NCBI RefSeq assembly: GCF_008065135.1
Contig: NZ_CP042914.1
Coordinates: 992,001 to 1,056,000 of the forward strand
Length of the DNA: 64,000 bases
Direction: 5' to 3'
Origin: Roseimaritima ulvae
GTDB lineage: Bacteria; Planctomycetota; Planctomycetia; Pirellulales; Pirellulaceae
Part shown: piece by piece, positions 38,801-46,607 of the stretch
Numbering within the stretch: the first letter of the stretch is position 1
Layout: the number at the start of each line of letters is the position of its first letter
Notes under the pieces: model-generated
The model's input: the letters and a program-made list of their open reading frames with translations, nothing else
The model's database searches: none
Told to the model about the DNA's origin: nothing
Translations under genes and position numbers: made by a program

Positions 38801-39070
38801 GTGTTTTTTGAAGAGTGCCCCGTGTTACTGGAACAACTGCACGCGGCGATCCGTGACCAAGACGGTGAGTTGCTGCACCGCGCCGCCCATACGCTTAAGG
38901 GCACCTCGGATCTGTTTGGCGGCCAACAGTTGCAGCGGTTGTGCGCCAGCATGGAAGCCACCAATCAGCAACAGGCGTGGACGCAGTTGGCCATCGAAGT
39001 GCAGGCCATCGAAGCGGCGGCCAAGCGTCTGTTGGGGGCCTTGCGTCAGGAAACCGAGGGGCTGCGATAA
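35870..39070 (+). CDS. Hybrid sensor histidine kinase (PAS-PAS-HisKA-HATPase-REC-REC-HPt)
   Basis: The 1066 residues hold a degenerate N-terminal PAS-like region, two PAS domains (about 120-240 and 245-370) and a HisKA H-box with His391 (NMSHEIRTPMNG). The HATPase (about 490-640) has DTGIGI and GGTGLGLAIS. Two receivers follow, with Asp709 (FDMMMPDTDG) and Asp846 (LMDLQMPEMDG), and an HPt domain ends the protein with His1007 (AAHTLKGTS). All phosphorelay residues are present. No membrane helix was seen, so it is probably a cytosolic sensor. It likely feeds the coupled receiver-ATPase gene upstream. Confidence 0.94.
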   Translation: MHRMLLEHLEQPVWIASADASRLLYINPPCRRLLGAAADAVDSGTPWWRQWVPVHEQSQMQRAIDRCRVDEPLTVRLTQGSGSDAATLDLTLIRDPSGELAAIVQPSANIMPRNWSHPGTFRNLLDSLPLALVVKNLRGERIFVNRFYLDLHKIRADAVLGKTDFQLFPADIAEQFTADDRFVIDNEQVVQSTEQLPLNDGRMRWIERIKGPARDVEGNIIGVQLLFWDVTERKRIEAELDEERYLLHSLLDNLPDAIYFKDRESRFRRVSMGMAKKFGWASPSDAIGKTDADVFTSEHADQAREDELRIMETRIPIVARIEKETWPDRDDTWCSSTKLPLCDGKGQVVGTFGMSRDITDLKRIEFQLREARDAADAANAAKSQFLANMSHEIRTPMNGILGMAELLTKTSLDQRQADYVGLIQQSGQSLLRLLNDILDFSKIEAGHLELEVTPFSLSESVARAMQMLAVRAETQGIDLACRIHPGLPPVVEGDPTRLRQVIVNLAGNAIKFTEQGEVVVQVEPIEPPSSAEEWGAASGTDSADTPGTGNASEVRTLWIRVSVRDTGIGIAADKLETIFQAFTQADASTTRRFGGTGLGLAISARLVQLMDGQLAVESEPGVGTTFQFTLPLRIGDARQAPLDLQTAIQDLAQLPVLVVDDESTNRRVLIELLEYWEMKPTAVNSAQQAMELLCQAAERGEPFRLGLFDMMMPDTDGLMLTEQVRRNPLLKELPVIMLSSMAHGADLERCRRAGISHYLLKPFVHSELLNAILTELDAGPAKPPTEEPPPMPQGNLRILLVEDGVVNQRVATELLGLRGHRVTLAENGREAVEMWHPNRFDLVLMDLQMPEMDGFEATRAIRQREQQSNVRTPIIAMTARVMPDDRRLCVEAGMDGYIAKPVDPDKLDDVLAGYHSPATESIAEPAVATEPADDGHRDDDAAAPTQPLEDGGETVLDLQPMLKRFGGRQAVVLQLADVFFEECPVLLEQLHAAIRDQDGELLHRAAHTLKGTSDLFGGQQLQRLCASMEATNQQQAWTQLAIEVQAIEAAAKRLLGALRQETEGLR

Positions 39071-39310
39071 GGCGCCTACAAGCGGCATTCCGCTGCAATT
39101 AATCGTAATGCAGTTGAGCCATTCTAGTGGTCGGAATATATTAGTGGTCCCGAGGGTTTCGTAACTGTGGCTCTAGGGAGTTTTTCCTACCATTTTCCCG
39201 CCTTGTTCCCCTCCCCCCCCCGCTGTTGGCGTTGCGTTTCTTGTCGCCGCCTTACAGCCCCCCCGATTCTGCCCGTTTCTTTCCCCACCTTTTGTAGTAT
39301 GGGTATTTGT
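39071..39310. promoter_or_regulatory. Intergenic region before the first DUF1559 gene
   Basis: This 240-base stretch follows the kinase stop and holds a pyrimidine-rich segment with a run of eight or more C residues (about 39211-39220). No terminator stem with a T tract and no repeat arm of the families seen elsewhere was found. A promoter for the downstream cassette is expected here but was not identified. Confidence 0.3.
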
Positions 39311-40369
39311 ATGATTGCATCTGAGCTGAACGTATCGAAAAAGCGACACGGTTTCACCTTGGTGGAACTGTTGGTCGTGATTGCCATTATCGGTGTTTTG
39401 GTAGGTCTGTTATTGCCTGCCGTCCAGGCGGCTCGCGAAGCGGCCCGTCGGACACAATGTGTTAACAATCTGAAACAGTTAGGATTGGCGATGCATAACT
39501 TCCATGACACCTACGGCGAATTTCCCAAAAATTATACGAAGGTGGGAGACAGCGCCTGGCATGCGACGAGTGCCAACTTCCATATTTTGCCCTATGTCGA
39601 GCAGAATAATTTGTATGACCAAGGGCAAAGTCGGTTGATGGACCCGTCCCTGACGCCTGCCGATCGCTGGAACTTCTTCTACGGGACCGTGTTCAACACG
39701 CCGGTTCCCGGCTTCGTTTGTCCCTCGTCGCCGGCCGCCCCAGCGCGTGGAACGCATCCCAATGGCTGGGATGGTCCCGGCGTCAATTATGGTTGGAGCA
39801 CCGGTAGCCGCACCGAAACGGTTTGGGCCGGCAAGAACTTTAACGGCATGATCTCCTACGCCGACGGCCTGCGGATGGCCGATGTGACCGACGGTCTTTC
39901 GAATACGTTGCTGGCGTCGGAGTTGTTGTCCGGCTCCGGTGCAACCGGTTCATCGGGGCGTTACCCCTACGATTTCTTCTATTCCAGCAACGCACCTTTT
40001 AGTGCGGTGGTCGACAAAGATTATCCCACCCAGGCGGAACTCAACGCGATTGGAATCGCGGCAAGAGACAGCGCTACAGGCGTTCGCTCCAACAACGGTA
40101 CGATCTGGGGTTGGTACGCCGCGGCACAGTCCACGCTGACCACCTCCGCCACCCCGAACTGGGAATACCCCACAACCGGTGGAGATTGTTGTCCCGGTGG
40201 TGCCCATGACTGGGGTGTTGGCATCGTGCCGCCGCGCAGCATGCATCCTGGTGGAGTGAACGGCGTGCTGGGCGACGGCTCCGTACGGTTCCTCACCGAG
40301 ACGGTGCAGTTGCGAACCTTCCAAAACCTCGGCAACCGCCGCGATGGTCAACCTTTGGGCGAACTGTAG
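39311..40369 (+). CDS. DUF1559 prepilin-like protein
   Basis: The 352 residues begin with a short leader and the type IV pilin cleavage signal GFTLVELLVVIAIIGVLVGL, followed by the hydrophobic helix and the AREAARRTQCVNNLKQLGLA signature. The C-terminal GGVNGVLGDGSVRFL motif is the typical DUF1559 end. Planctomycetes carry many such genes, and their role is thought to lie in pseudopilin-like envelope structures. The ATG at 39311 is preferred; one at 39299 is also possible. A small lipoprotein gene follows 25 bases later. Confidence 0.92.
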   Translation: MIASELNVSKKRHGFTLVELLVVIAIIGVLVGLLLPAVQAAREAARRTQCVNNLKQLGLAMHNFHDTYGEFPKNYTKVGDSAWHATSANFHILPYVEQNNLYDQGQSRLMDPSLTPADRWNFFYGTVFNTPVPGFVCPSSPAAPARGTHPNGWDGPGVNYGWSTGSRTETVWAGKNFNGMISYADGLRMADVTDGLSNTLLASELLSGSGATGSSGRYPYDFFYSSNAPFSAVVDKDYPTQAELNAIGIAARDSATGVRSNNGTIWGWYAAAQSTLTTSATPNWEYPTTGGDCCPGGAHDWGVGIVPPRSMHPGGVNGVLGDGSVRFLTETVQLRTFQNLGNRRDGQPLGEL

Positions 40370-40394
40370 CATGTTATTTAGAGGACCTTTACAG

Positions 40395-40775
40395 ATGAAA
40401 AATCGGATTCGATATTTGGTCGCTGGCCTGCTGCTCTGCGGGCCGTGCCTGATTGGTTGTGGCGGCGGCGTTAAGGAGCAGGATATTCAGGTCAGCTCGG
40501 CCAATGATCCGCTCAGCGAACCCCGTTCGCTGCTGGCTCGCTATGCCGAAGGCCAAGCCATTGGCAGTGAAGCCATGGGGTATCCGGCATTGGTTGAGAA
40601 TGTTCGCAAGACCGACCCGGCTCGGGCGGACATCCTGGAGCAAGGCTTCGCAGATTTGCAGGCGGCGTCTCCCGCGAAACGCAAATCGATCGCGGAAAAA
40701 CTGCTGGAGGACCTGGCGCCGCAGATGCACGCCGACGGGCCGCCAGCGGACGCCGACGAGCAGCCCGAAGAATAG
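40395..40775 (+). CDS. Small lipoprotein paired with DUF1559 gene
   Basis: The 126 residues start at an ATG with AGGA about ten bases upstream. The signal peptide MKNRIRYLVAGLLLCGPCL ends in the lipobox LIGC. The mature part is small and charged, with repeated A-R-A-D and K-R-K-S-I-A-E-K helices. No catalytic motif is visible. It sits directly behind the DUF1559 gene, as such lipoproteins commonly do in planctomycetes, which suggests the two work in the same envelope structure. Confidence 0.8.
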   Translation: MKNRIRYLVAGLLLCGPCLIGCGGGVKEQDIQVSSANDPLSEPRSLLARYAEGQAIGSEAMGYPALVENVRKTDPARADILEQGFADLQAASPAKRKSIAEKLLEDLAPQMHADGPPADADEQPEE

Positions 40776-40813
40776 CCGGTCGCGCAGCCGGCAAGCTTGC
40801 CCTTCTCCTTAAT

Positions 40814-40850
40814 CCTCTCCCCCGCGATTCGCTTCGTGGCGGGGGAGAGG
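40814..40850. repeat. Strong hairpin with 12-bp perfect stem
   Basis: CCTCTCCCCCGC and GCGGGGGAGAGG form a perfect 12-bp stem around a 13-base loop, between the lipoprotein gene and purQ. No T tract follows on either strand, so intrinsic termination is doubtful. The sequence resembles the CCTCTCC-type arms of family F elsewhere in the window. Confidence 0.65.
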
Positions 40851-40986
40851 AGACAGTAGGCCGGTTGTTCATTTCGCGTCCTCCGGCGATTCGCGGGGCG
40901 ATCAAGCCGGGGCTCCCCACAGTTGGCTTGGCTGTCTAAATTGTGAGGGTTCTCCGCCTTTCCCCTCTGTTCCCACAGTTTTCGCT

Positions 40987-41781
40987 ATGGCAGCCCCCCG
41001 CGTATTGATTCTCCGGGCCCCCGGTACTAACTGCGACGAAGAAACGGCTTACGCTTTCCAGCTGGCCGGTGCTGAAACCGAACGGGTGCACGTCAATCGG
41101 TTGATCGAAAACCCGGCCCTGGCTGCCCGCTACCAGATCCTCTGCGTTCCCGGCGGCTTCAGCTATGGCGACGACATCGCGGCGGGACGCATTTTGGCCG
41201 GCCGGATGCAACGGCATCTGGCCAGCATGCTTCAGGATTTCTGCGGGGAGAGCGAAAACCGCTTGATGTTGGGCATCTGTAACGGCATGCAGGTGCTGAT
41301 GCGGTTGGGCGTGTTGGCCAATGGCTTGCCGGAGGAAAACGCCGCCACGTTGACCTGGAACGAGCACGGGCGTTTCGAAGACCGCTGGGTCCACCTCCGC
41401 GTTGATCCGCAAACCGAGTGTGTGTTTCTACGAGATATCCAGCAGATGTACCTGCCGATGGCCCACGCCGAAGGTCGCTTTGTGACCGCCAGTGAAGAGG
41501 TTCGTCAACAGTTGCAGCAGCAAGGTCGGTTGGCGCTGCGGTACTGCGATGCGGCCGGTCAATTTGGCGACCAGCCCTCGGCCTTTCCGGTAAACCCCAA
41601 TGGCAGCGAAGCCGATGTGGCGGGCGTCTGTGACGCCACGGGCCGCGTGTTTGGTTTAATGCCGCATCCCGAACGGCATATCGACCCCACGCATCATCCC
41701 TATTGGACGCGTCGAGAGACGCAGCCTGCTAGCGGCGAGGGCTTAAAAATGTTCCAGAATGCTGTGGAATATTTCGCTTAA
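40987..41781 (+). CDS. purQ: Phosphoribosylformylglycinamidine synthase subunit PurQ
   Basis: PurQ is the glutaminase subunit of FGAM synthase, the fourth step of purine synthesis, supplying ammonia to PurL. The 264 residues show the class I amidotransferase nucleophile Cys in GICNGMQVLMRLG, the GGFSYGDDI loop and the PHPERH catalytic His-Glu pair near the C-terminus. RAPGTNCDEE at the N-terminus is typical. No purS or purL is adjacent. It is isolated between two DUF1559 cassettes. Confidence 0.94.
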   Translation: MAAPRVLILRAPGTNCDEETAYAFQLAGAETERVHVNRLIENPALAARYQILCVPGGFSYGDDIAAGRILAGRMQRHLASMLQDFCGESENRLMLGICNGMQVLMRLGVLANGLPEENAATLTWNEHGRFEDRWVHLRVDPQTECVFLRDIQQMYLPMAHAEGRFVTASEEVRQQLQQQGRLALRYCDAAGQFGDQPSAFPVNPNGSEADVAGVCDATGRVFGLMPHPERHIDPTHHPYWTRRETQPASGEGLKMFQNAVEYFA

Positions 41782-41863
41782 ACACTGGAATCCGAATTCC
41801 AAATTCGTCAGAATCAGCTCTGGGCATTCCGTCCGTTTGTGACCGGAAATGGAGGGCAGAGTC

Positions 41864-42787
41864 ATGCGTAGGGCATTTACGCTGGTGGAGTTGTTGGTGG
41901 TGATCGCCATTGTGGCGATGTTGGTGGGGCTGCTTCTTCCGGCGGTACAGTCCGCCCGCGAATCCGCTCGGCGGACTTCTTGCCGCAGCCATCTAAAGCA
42001 GATCGGGCTGGCGATTCAGAACTATGAAGCCAGCCACAGCGTGCTGCCTTTTGGTTGGGATACCCATGGCACTTTGTGGAGCGCCCTGTTGCTGCCCTAC
42101 ATCGAAGGCCATGCCCTACACGATTCACTTACGTTCGCCGAATCGGGACCGGGAAGTTGGGCCGCGGCCGGACCCAACGAAGACGCCGCCGGCACGGTGC
42201 TGGAGGTTTACCGCTGTCCCAGTATGTCCCAGCCCTTGCATCTAAACAGCAGCTTCATTCGCGCTCGCGTACCGACCAGCTACCGCGGCAACGGCGGCAC
42301 GCAGGTGACCTCCGACGATACCAGCACGATTGTGGTGCCCGGCACACGATCTTTCGAAATGCGTGATCAGAATGGCATCTTCTACGCTTGCAGCCGCGTT
42401 CGCCTGAGTGCCGTCCGCGACGGTTTGTCCAATACCGTGTTTGTCGGCGAGTCCCACACGGACAACCATTTTCTCAAGGATGGTCAGTCGATGGATTATT
42501 GGTACCTGGGCTCGCCCCAGATCGATCCCTGTCGCTGTGATGGCGGCACCGGGGGGACCGAATTTTCGGAAACCGCGGCCAGCTTTTATCCACGCATGAA
42601 CTTGCGATTTCACGACCCCACAGCTCACGGCCGGCTGATGGAATTGGCCTACGGCAGCTACCACCGTGGAGGCGCGACGTTTGTGCTGGGCGATGGAGCC
42701 GTCCGCTTTATCGCCGACACGATCGATCTGGAAACCTATCGCGCGTTGGGCTCTCGAAGCGGAGCGGAATCTTTTATCCTGGATTAA
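41864..42787 (+). CDS. DUF1559 prepilin-like protein (second copy)
   Basis: The 307 residues begin MRRAFTLVELLVVIAIVAML, the pilin-type cleavage signal, followed by ARESARRTSCRSHLKQIGLA. The C-terminus has FVLGDGAVRFI. The start at 41864 is fixed by a strong GGAGGG seven bases upstream; the ATG at 41849 is part of that ribosome-site region. It is clearly diverged from the copy at 39311. A carboxypeptidase-regulatory-like lipoprotein follows 12 bases later, so this is a second cassette of the same type. Confidence 0.92.
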   Translation: MRRAFTLVELLVVIAIVAMLVGLLLPAVQSARESARRTSCRSHLKQIGLAIQNYEASHSVLPFGWDTHGTLWSALLLPYIEGHALHDSLTFAESGPGSWAAAGPNEDAAGTVLEVYRCPSMSQPLHLNSSFIRARVPTSYRGNGGTQVTSDDTSTIVVPGTRSFEMRDQNGIFYACSRVRLSAVRDGLSNTVFVGESHTDNHFLKDGQSMDYWYLGSPQIDPCRCDGGTGGTEFSETAASFYPRMNLRFHDPTAHGRLMELAYGSYHRGGATFVLGDGAVRFIADTIDLETYRALGSRSGAESFILD

Positions 42788-42799
42788 GTAGGGCTGGTC

Positions 42800-43261
42800 A
42801 TGATTCGGGCACCTCATCTCATCACTTGGGCGCTATGCTGCACCACGCTGGCCGGCGGCTGTGCCATGGCGCCCTCGGCGGACTACAGCGACGTGGGACT
42901 GTTACACGTCGGCGGGCAGGTCACACTGGATAACCAACCGCTGGAGAATGCCACCGTGCGATTTGAAAGCCCCGATGCGACGTACAGTTACGCCGTCACC
43001 GATGCCCGGGGCAATTACACATTGATGTTCGATTCGATCCAGCCCGGAGTCACTCCAGGTAAAAAAGTGGTGCGGATCACCAGCCTGCCGACGGCGGAAT
43101 CCAACGGCGCGGAGATCGAAGAGTTGGAAGATGCCGATGCGCCGGCAGCGGCAACACAGTCTGAACGCGTGCCGGCCCGCTATAACCAGGCGTCTGAGTT
43201 ACAGGTGGATGTCACCGAGTCGGATCGAAACGTAGATTTCCATCTGACGTCGGACGCCTAA
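42800..43261 (+). CDS. Lipoprotein with carboxypeptidase-regulatory-like beta domain
   Basis: The 153 residues have a signal peptide ending in the lipobox LAGGC. The mature part has a transthyretin/CarboxypepD_reg-like pattern: VGGQVTLDNQPLENATVRF, then YAVTDARGNYTLMF and a V-R-I-T strand. An acidic linker (EIEELEDADAPAAA) and a short end follow. It starts 12 bases after the DUF1559 gene. Such small lipoproteins are frequent partners of DUF1559 genes, and a surface or periplasmic structural role is inferred. Confidence 0.82.
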   Translation: MIRAPHLITWALCCTTLAGGCAMAPSADYSDVGLLHVGGQVTLDNQPLENATVRFESPDATYSYAVTDARGNYTLMFDSIQPGVTPGKKVVRITSLPTAESNGAEIEELEDADAPAAATQSERVPARYNQASELQVDVTESDRNVDFHLTSDA

Positions 43262-43460
43262 CGATGCGCGCAGGAACCGGTCGCTAGCGCGATGCGGCTG
43301 ATATTGCCGCCGGCCGAATTGCCGAAGCGGATATTCCACTTTGCCGTCGCGAACTCTTGGGTTTTCTGTCTTCCCGCGTTTCTTCCCAGCCGTTGAATCG
43401 TTAACCTGTCCTTGCGGCCCTAAGAAAATCTCGCAACTCGCAACTCGCAACTCAAATACC

Positions 43461-44810
43461 ATGCCCCAGTCGATTTTATTCAAACACGCTTCGGTCGTCT
43501 TTCCCACCGAGGTTGCTACCGCCAACGTGCTGGTCGAAGACGGCAAGATCATCGATGTCGATGCGGCGGAAACGACGCAGTGCGATCAGACGATCGACGC
43601 CCGGGGGAAGTTTTTAATGCCCGGTGTGATCGACGACCAGGTGCATTTTCGCGATCCCGGTTTGACGCACAAAGAAGACTTGGCGACGGCGTCCCACGCT
43701 TGTGCTGCCGGCGGCGTGACCACGTTTTTGGAAATGCCCAACACCAAACCACCAGCGATCACCGTCGAAGGCGTGCGTCAGAAAGAAGCTTTGGCGGCCG
43801 ACAAGTCTCTGGTCAACTATGGGTTCTACATCGGCGCCACGGTCGACAATGTGGCGGAACTGCAACGGGCCGAAGACGTGCCAGGCATCAAGATCTTCAT
43901 CGGCAGCAGCACCGGCAATATGTTGGTCGACGAACAGGAGGCCTTGGAGCGTATTTTTAGCGAGACCACGCTGCCGATCTGTGCGCACTGCGAAGACGAA
44001 TCCACGGTCCGCGCCAATGCGGCACGTTTGAAAGATGTTTGCGATGTGGCGGTGCATTCGCAGATTCGCGACGTGGCGGCGGCCGTCACCGCTACGCGAC
44101 GTTCGATCGATTTGTCGCTGCGGCATCAACACCGCTTTCATGTGTTGCATGTTAGCACCGGCGAGGAACTGCAGTACCTGGCCGGGACGCAGCCCTACGT
44201 GACCGCCGAAGTTTGTCCGCACCATTTGTTTTTTAACGTCGACGACTACCAGCGGCTCGGTTCATTGGTGCAAATGAACCCTTCGATTAAAACTGCCGAG
44301 GACAATCGTCGGCTGTGGCAGGGATTGATGGACGGACAGATTCAGGTCATCGCTACCGACCATGCGCCCCACACGCTGGAAGAAAAGCAGCAGCCCTATC
44401 CGGCCAGTCCTTCGGGGCTGCCGGCGGTGGAGAACAGTTTGGCGTTGATGTTGAATCAAGTGGCCGAAGACAGGTGCTCGATCGTGCAGGTCGCTCAGTG
44501 GATGTGCGACGCACCGGCACGTGTCTGGGGGATCGTCGGCAAAGGCCGAATCGCTGTGGGCTACGACGCCGACCTAGTGCTGGTCGACATGCAGCAGCAG
44601 CGGACGATCCGCGACGAGCAGCAGCACACCAAGTCGCGTTGGTCGCCCTGGCACGGGACCACGCTGACCGGATGGCCGGTTGCCACCTGGGTCGGCGGCC
44701 GCTGCGTGTTTGACGAGCACGGTTTTGACGAGCGGGTCCGCGGCAGCAAACCTCGCTTCGACCATCACCGCGGCGGCTACTGGGCCACCCCCGACGGCAT
44801 CGGGGTATAA
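43461..44810 (+). CDS. pyrC: Dihydroorotase
   Basis: Dihydroorotase closes carbamoyl aspartate to dihydroorotate in pyrimidine synthesis. The 449 residues show [17 protein letters not shown], the substrate-binding [34 protein letters not shown] and the catalytic TDHAPH. The first metal-binding His of the usual D-x-H-x-H is Gln here (DDQVH); as I recall, the same Gln occurs in Bacteroidetes-type enzymes, so it is a subtype feature rather than damage. The ATG at 43461 is chosen because the upstream 40 residues are not conserved. Confidence 0.92.
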   Translation: MPQSILFKHASVVFPTEVATANVLVEDGKIIDVDAAETTQCDQTIDARGKFLMPGVIDDQVHFRDPGLTHKEDLATASHACAAGGVTTFLEMPNTKPPAITVEGVRQKEALAADKSLVNYGFYIGATVDNVAELQRAEDVPGIKIFIGSSTGNMLVDEQEALERIFSETTLPICAHCEDESTVRANAARLKDVCDVAVHSQIRDVAAAVTATRRSIDLSLRHQHRFHVLHVSTGEELQYLAGTQPYVTAEVCPHHLFFNVDDYQRLGSLVQMNPSIKTAEDNRRLWQGLMDGQIQVIATDHAPHTLEEKQQPYPASPSGLPAVENSLALMLNQVAEDRCSIVQVAQWMCDAPARVWGIVGKGRIAVGYDADLVLVDMQQQRTIRDEQQHTKSRWSPWHGTTLTGWPVATWVGGRCVFDEHGFDERVRGSKPRFDHHRGGYWATPDGIGV

Positions 44811-45177
44811 GGTCGTTGTTCGCTCCGCGAACATAACGGGACTAGGTCGCTGTTCGCTCCGCGAACATGGCGGGACTAAGTCGCTGTTCGCTCCGCGAAC
44901 ATGGCGGGACTAAGTCGCTGTTCGCTCGGAACGTCAAATGGTTTATTGCCGCATTGGACCTTGAGGCCTCTTTCTTCACCCTCCTTTTCAAGAAGGGTCG
45001 AGCCTTAGCGAGGGGAGGTTCTTTTGGTGCTTGCAGCGGCGCGGTCGCCCTCTCCTCGCTGACGCTCGACTCTCCCAGAGGGAGAGTGAAGTGAATTCGT
45101 CAATAATCCATTTCACGTCCCCCGCGAACATAACGGCGCTGGTGCGTTGCGTTGCGTTCGCGGAGCGAACGACGACC
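44811..45177. repeat. Repeat block bounded by 22-bp inverted repeats
   Basis: The block starts right after the dihydroorotase stop with GGTCGTTGTTCGCTCCGCGAAC and ends with its inverse GTTCGCGGAGCGAACGACGACC at 45156-45177 (21 of 22 match). Inside are about four tandem copies of a 34-35-base unit containing GTCGCTGTTCGCTCCGCGAA (44811-44935). A family-F segment lies at about 44967-45094. No gene is present. Confidence 0.75.
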
Positions 45178-45186
45178 ATGGACCGG

Positions 45187-45966
45187 CTAGAACAGTTCGT
45201 TGAAGAAGGCTTGCATGGCGGTCCAGGACCGCTTGTCGGCTTTCTCGTTGTAGGCCGCTCCGGCCGAATTGTCGTTGCCGGCCATGGGCTGGGTAAACGA
45301 GTGCACGGCGCCGGAGTAGATGTTCATTTGCCAATCCACTTCTGCGGCGTTTAGCTCTGCCTTAAAAGCTTCGATGTCTTTGGCCGGCACAAAGGGATCG
45401 TCGGCTCCGTGGCATAGCAACACTTTGGCGCGGATGTTTTTGCCATCTTCGGGGCTGGGGGAATCCAGGCCTCCGTGAAAGCTGACCACGCCCTCGATAT
45501 CGGCTCCGCTGCGGGCCAGTTCCAGCACGCCTGTGCCGCCGAAGCAGTACCCGATGGCGGCGAATGTTTGGGGGTACACGTTGGGTTGTTTCCGCAATTG
45601 TTCCAAACCCAAGTTCAAGCGGCGGCGGTACAGCTCGCGATCCGACTTGTAGATTCCGGCCGTCTTGGCGGCGGCTTGCCGGTTGTCCGGGCGGACACCC
45701 TGGCCGTAGATGTCCAGCGCGAAGGCCACGTAGCCCAGTTCCGCCAGTTGTTTACAGCGACCTTTCTCGTAATCGGTCAGTCCCATCCATTGATGCACGA
45801 CCAGGATCCCGGGGGCTTGGGTGTGTTCGGTGTTCCAGGCCACAAAGCCTTCCAGGGTGACGTCACCATCCTGGTAGATCACCTGTTTGGTTTGAATTTC
45901 CGCAGCGGCGGGAGAAGCACAAATCAGTCCGCTCAGTCCGCACAAAACGGCTAACGCAAATCGCAT
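45187..45966 (-). CDS. Secreted dienelactone hydrolase family protein
   Basis: The 259 residues start at MRFALAVLCGLSGLICASPA, a signal peptide ending AAA, with GGAG six bases before the ATG. The alpha/beta hydrolase core has the Cys nucleophile in GYCFGGTG, Asp in HGADDPFVPA and His in AVHSFTQ, the Cys-Asp-His triad of this family. HQWMGL forms the oxyanion region. Substrates are probably esters or lactones; the actual one is unknown. The in-frame start at 46053 is rejected because it precedes the signal peptide by 29 unrelated residues. Confidence 0.9.
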   Translation of the reverse strand: MRFALAVLCGLSGLICASPAAAEIQTKQVIYQDGDVTLEGFVAWNTEHTQAPGILVVHQWMGLTDYEKGRCKQLAELGYVAFALDIYGQGVRPDNRQAAAKTAGIYKSDRELYRRRLNLGLEQLRKQPNVYPQTFAAIGYCFGGTGVLELARSGADIEGVVSFHGGLDSPSPEDGKNIRAKVLLCHGADDPFVPAKDIEAFKAELNAAEVDWQMNIYSGAVHSFTQPMAGNDNSAGAAYNEKADKRSWTAMQAFFNELF

Positions 45967-46116
45967 TCGAATCTCCAGGGGTGTTGAATTTGTTGTAAAT
46001 TGATTGGGGCGGTATGGCTGAATTGTAACCCAATCCAGCCCTCGACGCCGCACGCCGGTTCGGTCTTGATGATCACGAGTTTTCGTGACCGACAGAGGAT
46101 AAAGTGGGGGCGGTTG

Positions 46117-46240
46117 AATTAGAGATTAGAGATTAGAGATTAGAGATTAGAGATTAGAGATTAGAGATTAGAGATCTGAGATCTGAGATTTGAGATTTGA
46201 GATTTGAGATTTGAGATTTGAGATTTGAGATTTGAGATTT
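46117..46240. repeat. Heptamer tandem array (GAGATTA / GAGATCT / GAGATTT)
   Basis: About 17-18 copies of a seven-base unit lie head to tail in three blocks: first GAGATTA, then two GAGATCT, then GAGATTT. The blockwise change of variant suggests expansion by slippage. It lies upstream of the hydrolase and directly before a damaged small ORF. Confidence 0.9.
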
Positions 46241-46369
46241 GCGTAAACGCAAACCAATCGATCCCTGGTCCTGCTTGAATGGACCGCGCGGACGCTGGTT
46301 GTCGTGTTTTCGGTCGCCCTGCTGAGCGTTTTTGGTTATGCCTTGCTCGGCGGCATCGAATCGCCGTAG
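46239..46369 (+). pseudogene. Possible frameshifted small membrane-peptide gene
   Basis: A TTG at 46239 reads LRKRKPIDPWSCL, then runs to a stop at 46325. In a second frame, after a TAA at 46244, an open stretch to the TAG at 46369 encodes EWTARTLVVVFSVALLSVFG, a basic flank followed by a good membrane helix. Joining the frames near 46275 would give a basic start and one membrane span, typical of a small membrane protein. No ATG is available, so it is either broken or not a gene. Confidence 0.25.
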
Positions 46370-46380
46370 GGCCTCACGTC

Positions 46381-46572
46381 ACCCTCCCCCTGGGCATTGG
46401 TATCTACACATCTTCCTTCACCCTCCCTCCGGGACGTGAAGTGTATTAATGACGGATTCACTTCACTCTCCCTCTGGGAGAGTCGAGCGTCAGCGAGGAG
46501 AGGGCGACCGCGCTGCTGACAAAGAACCTCCCCTCGCTAAGGCTAGACCCTCCTTGAAAAGGAGGGTGAAAT
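46381..46572. repeat. Intergenic repeat, CCCTCCCTCCGGG family (family F)
   Basis: The segment contains the 19-mer GGGCATTGGTATCTACACA, also at 23986. It also has CACTCTCCCTCTGGGAGAGT with a GACGCTCG-type arm, and CCTCCCCTCGCTAAGGCT followed by AAAAGGAGGGTGAA. The arms match those at 23966-24160 and 44967-45094. It lies downstream of the desaturase gene. Confidence 0.7.
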
Positions 46573-46607
46573 GTGGCTAAGTCAGTCGCCTCACCTGAGC
46601 CGAGGCC

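Noticed and set aside
43641-43660. Inactive dihydroorotase because of the Gln in DDQVH
   Set aside because: The other metal and substrate residues are present, and the same Gln is, as I recall, normal in the Bacteroidetes-type enzyme.
46117-46240. Possible CRISPR or origin-type iterons
   Set aside because: The unit is seven bases without spacers and no replication gene or DnaA-box cluster is nearby; a simple slippage array fits better.
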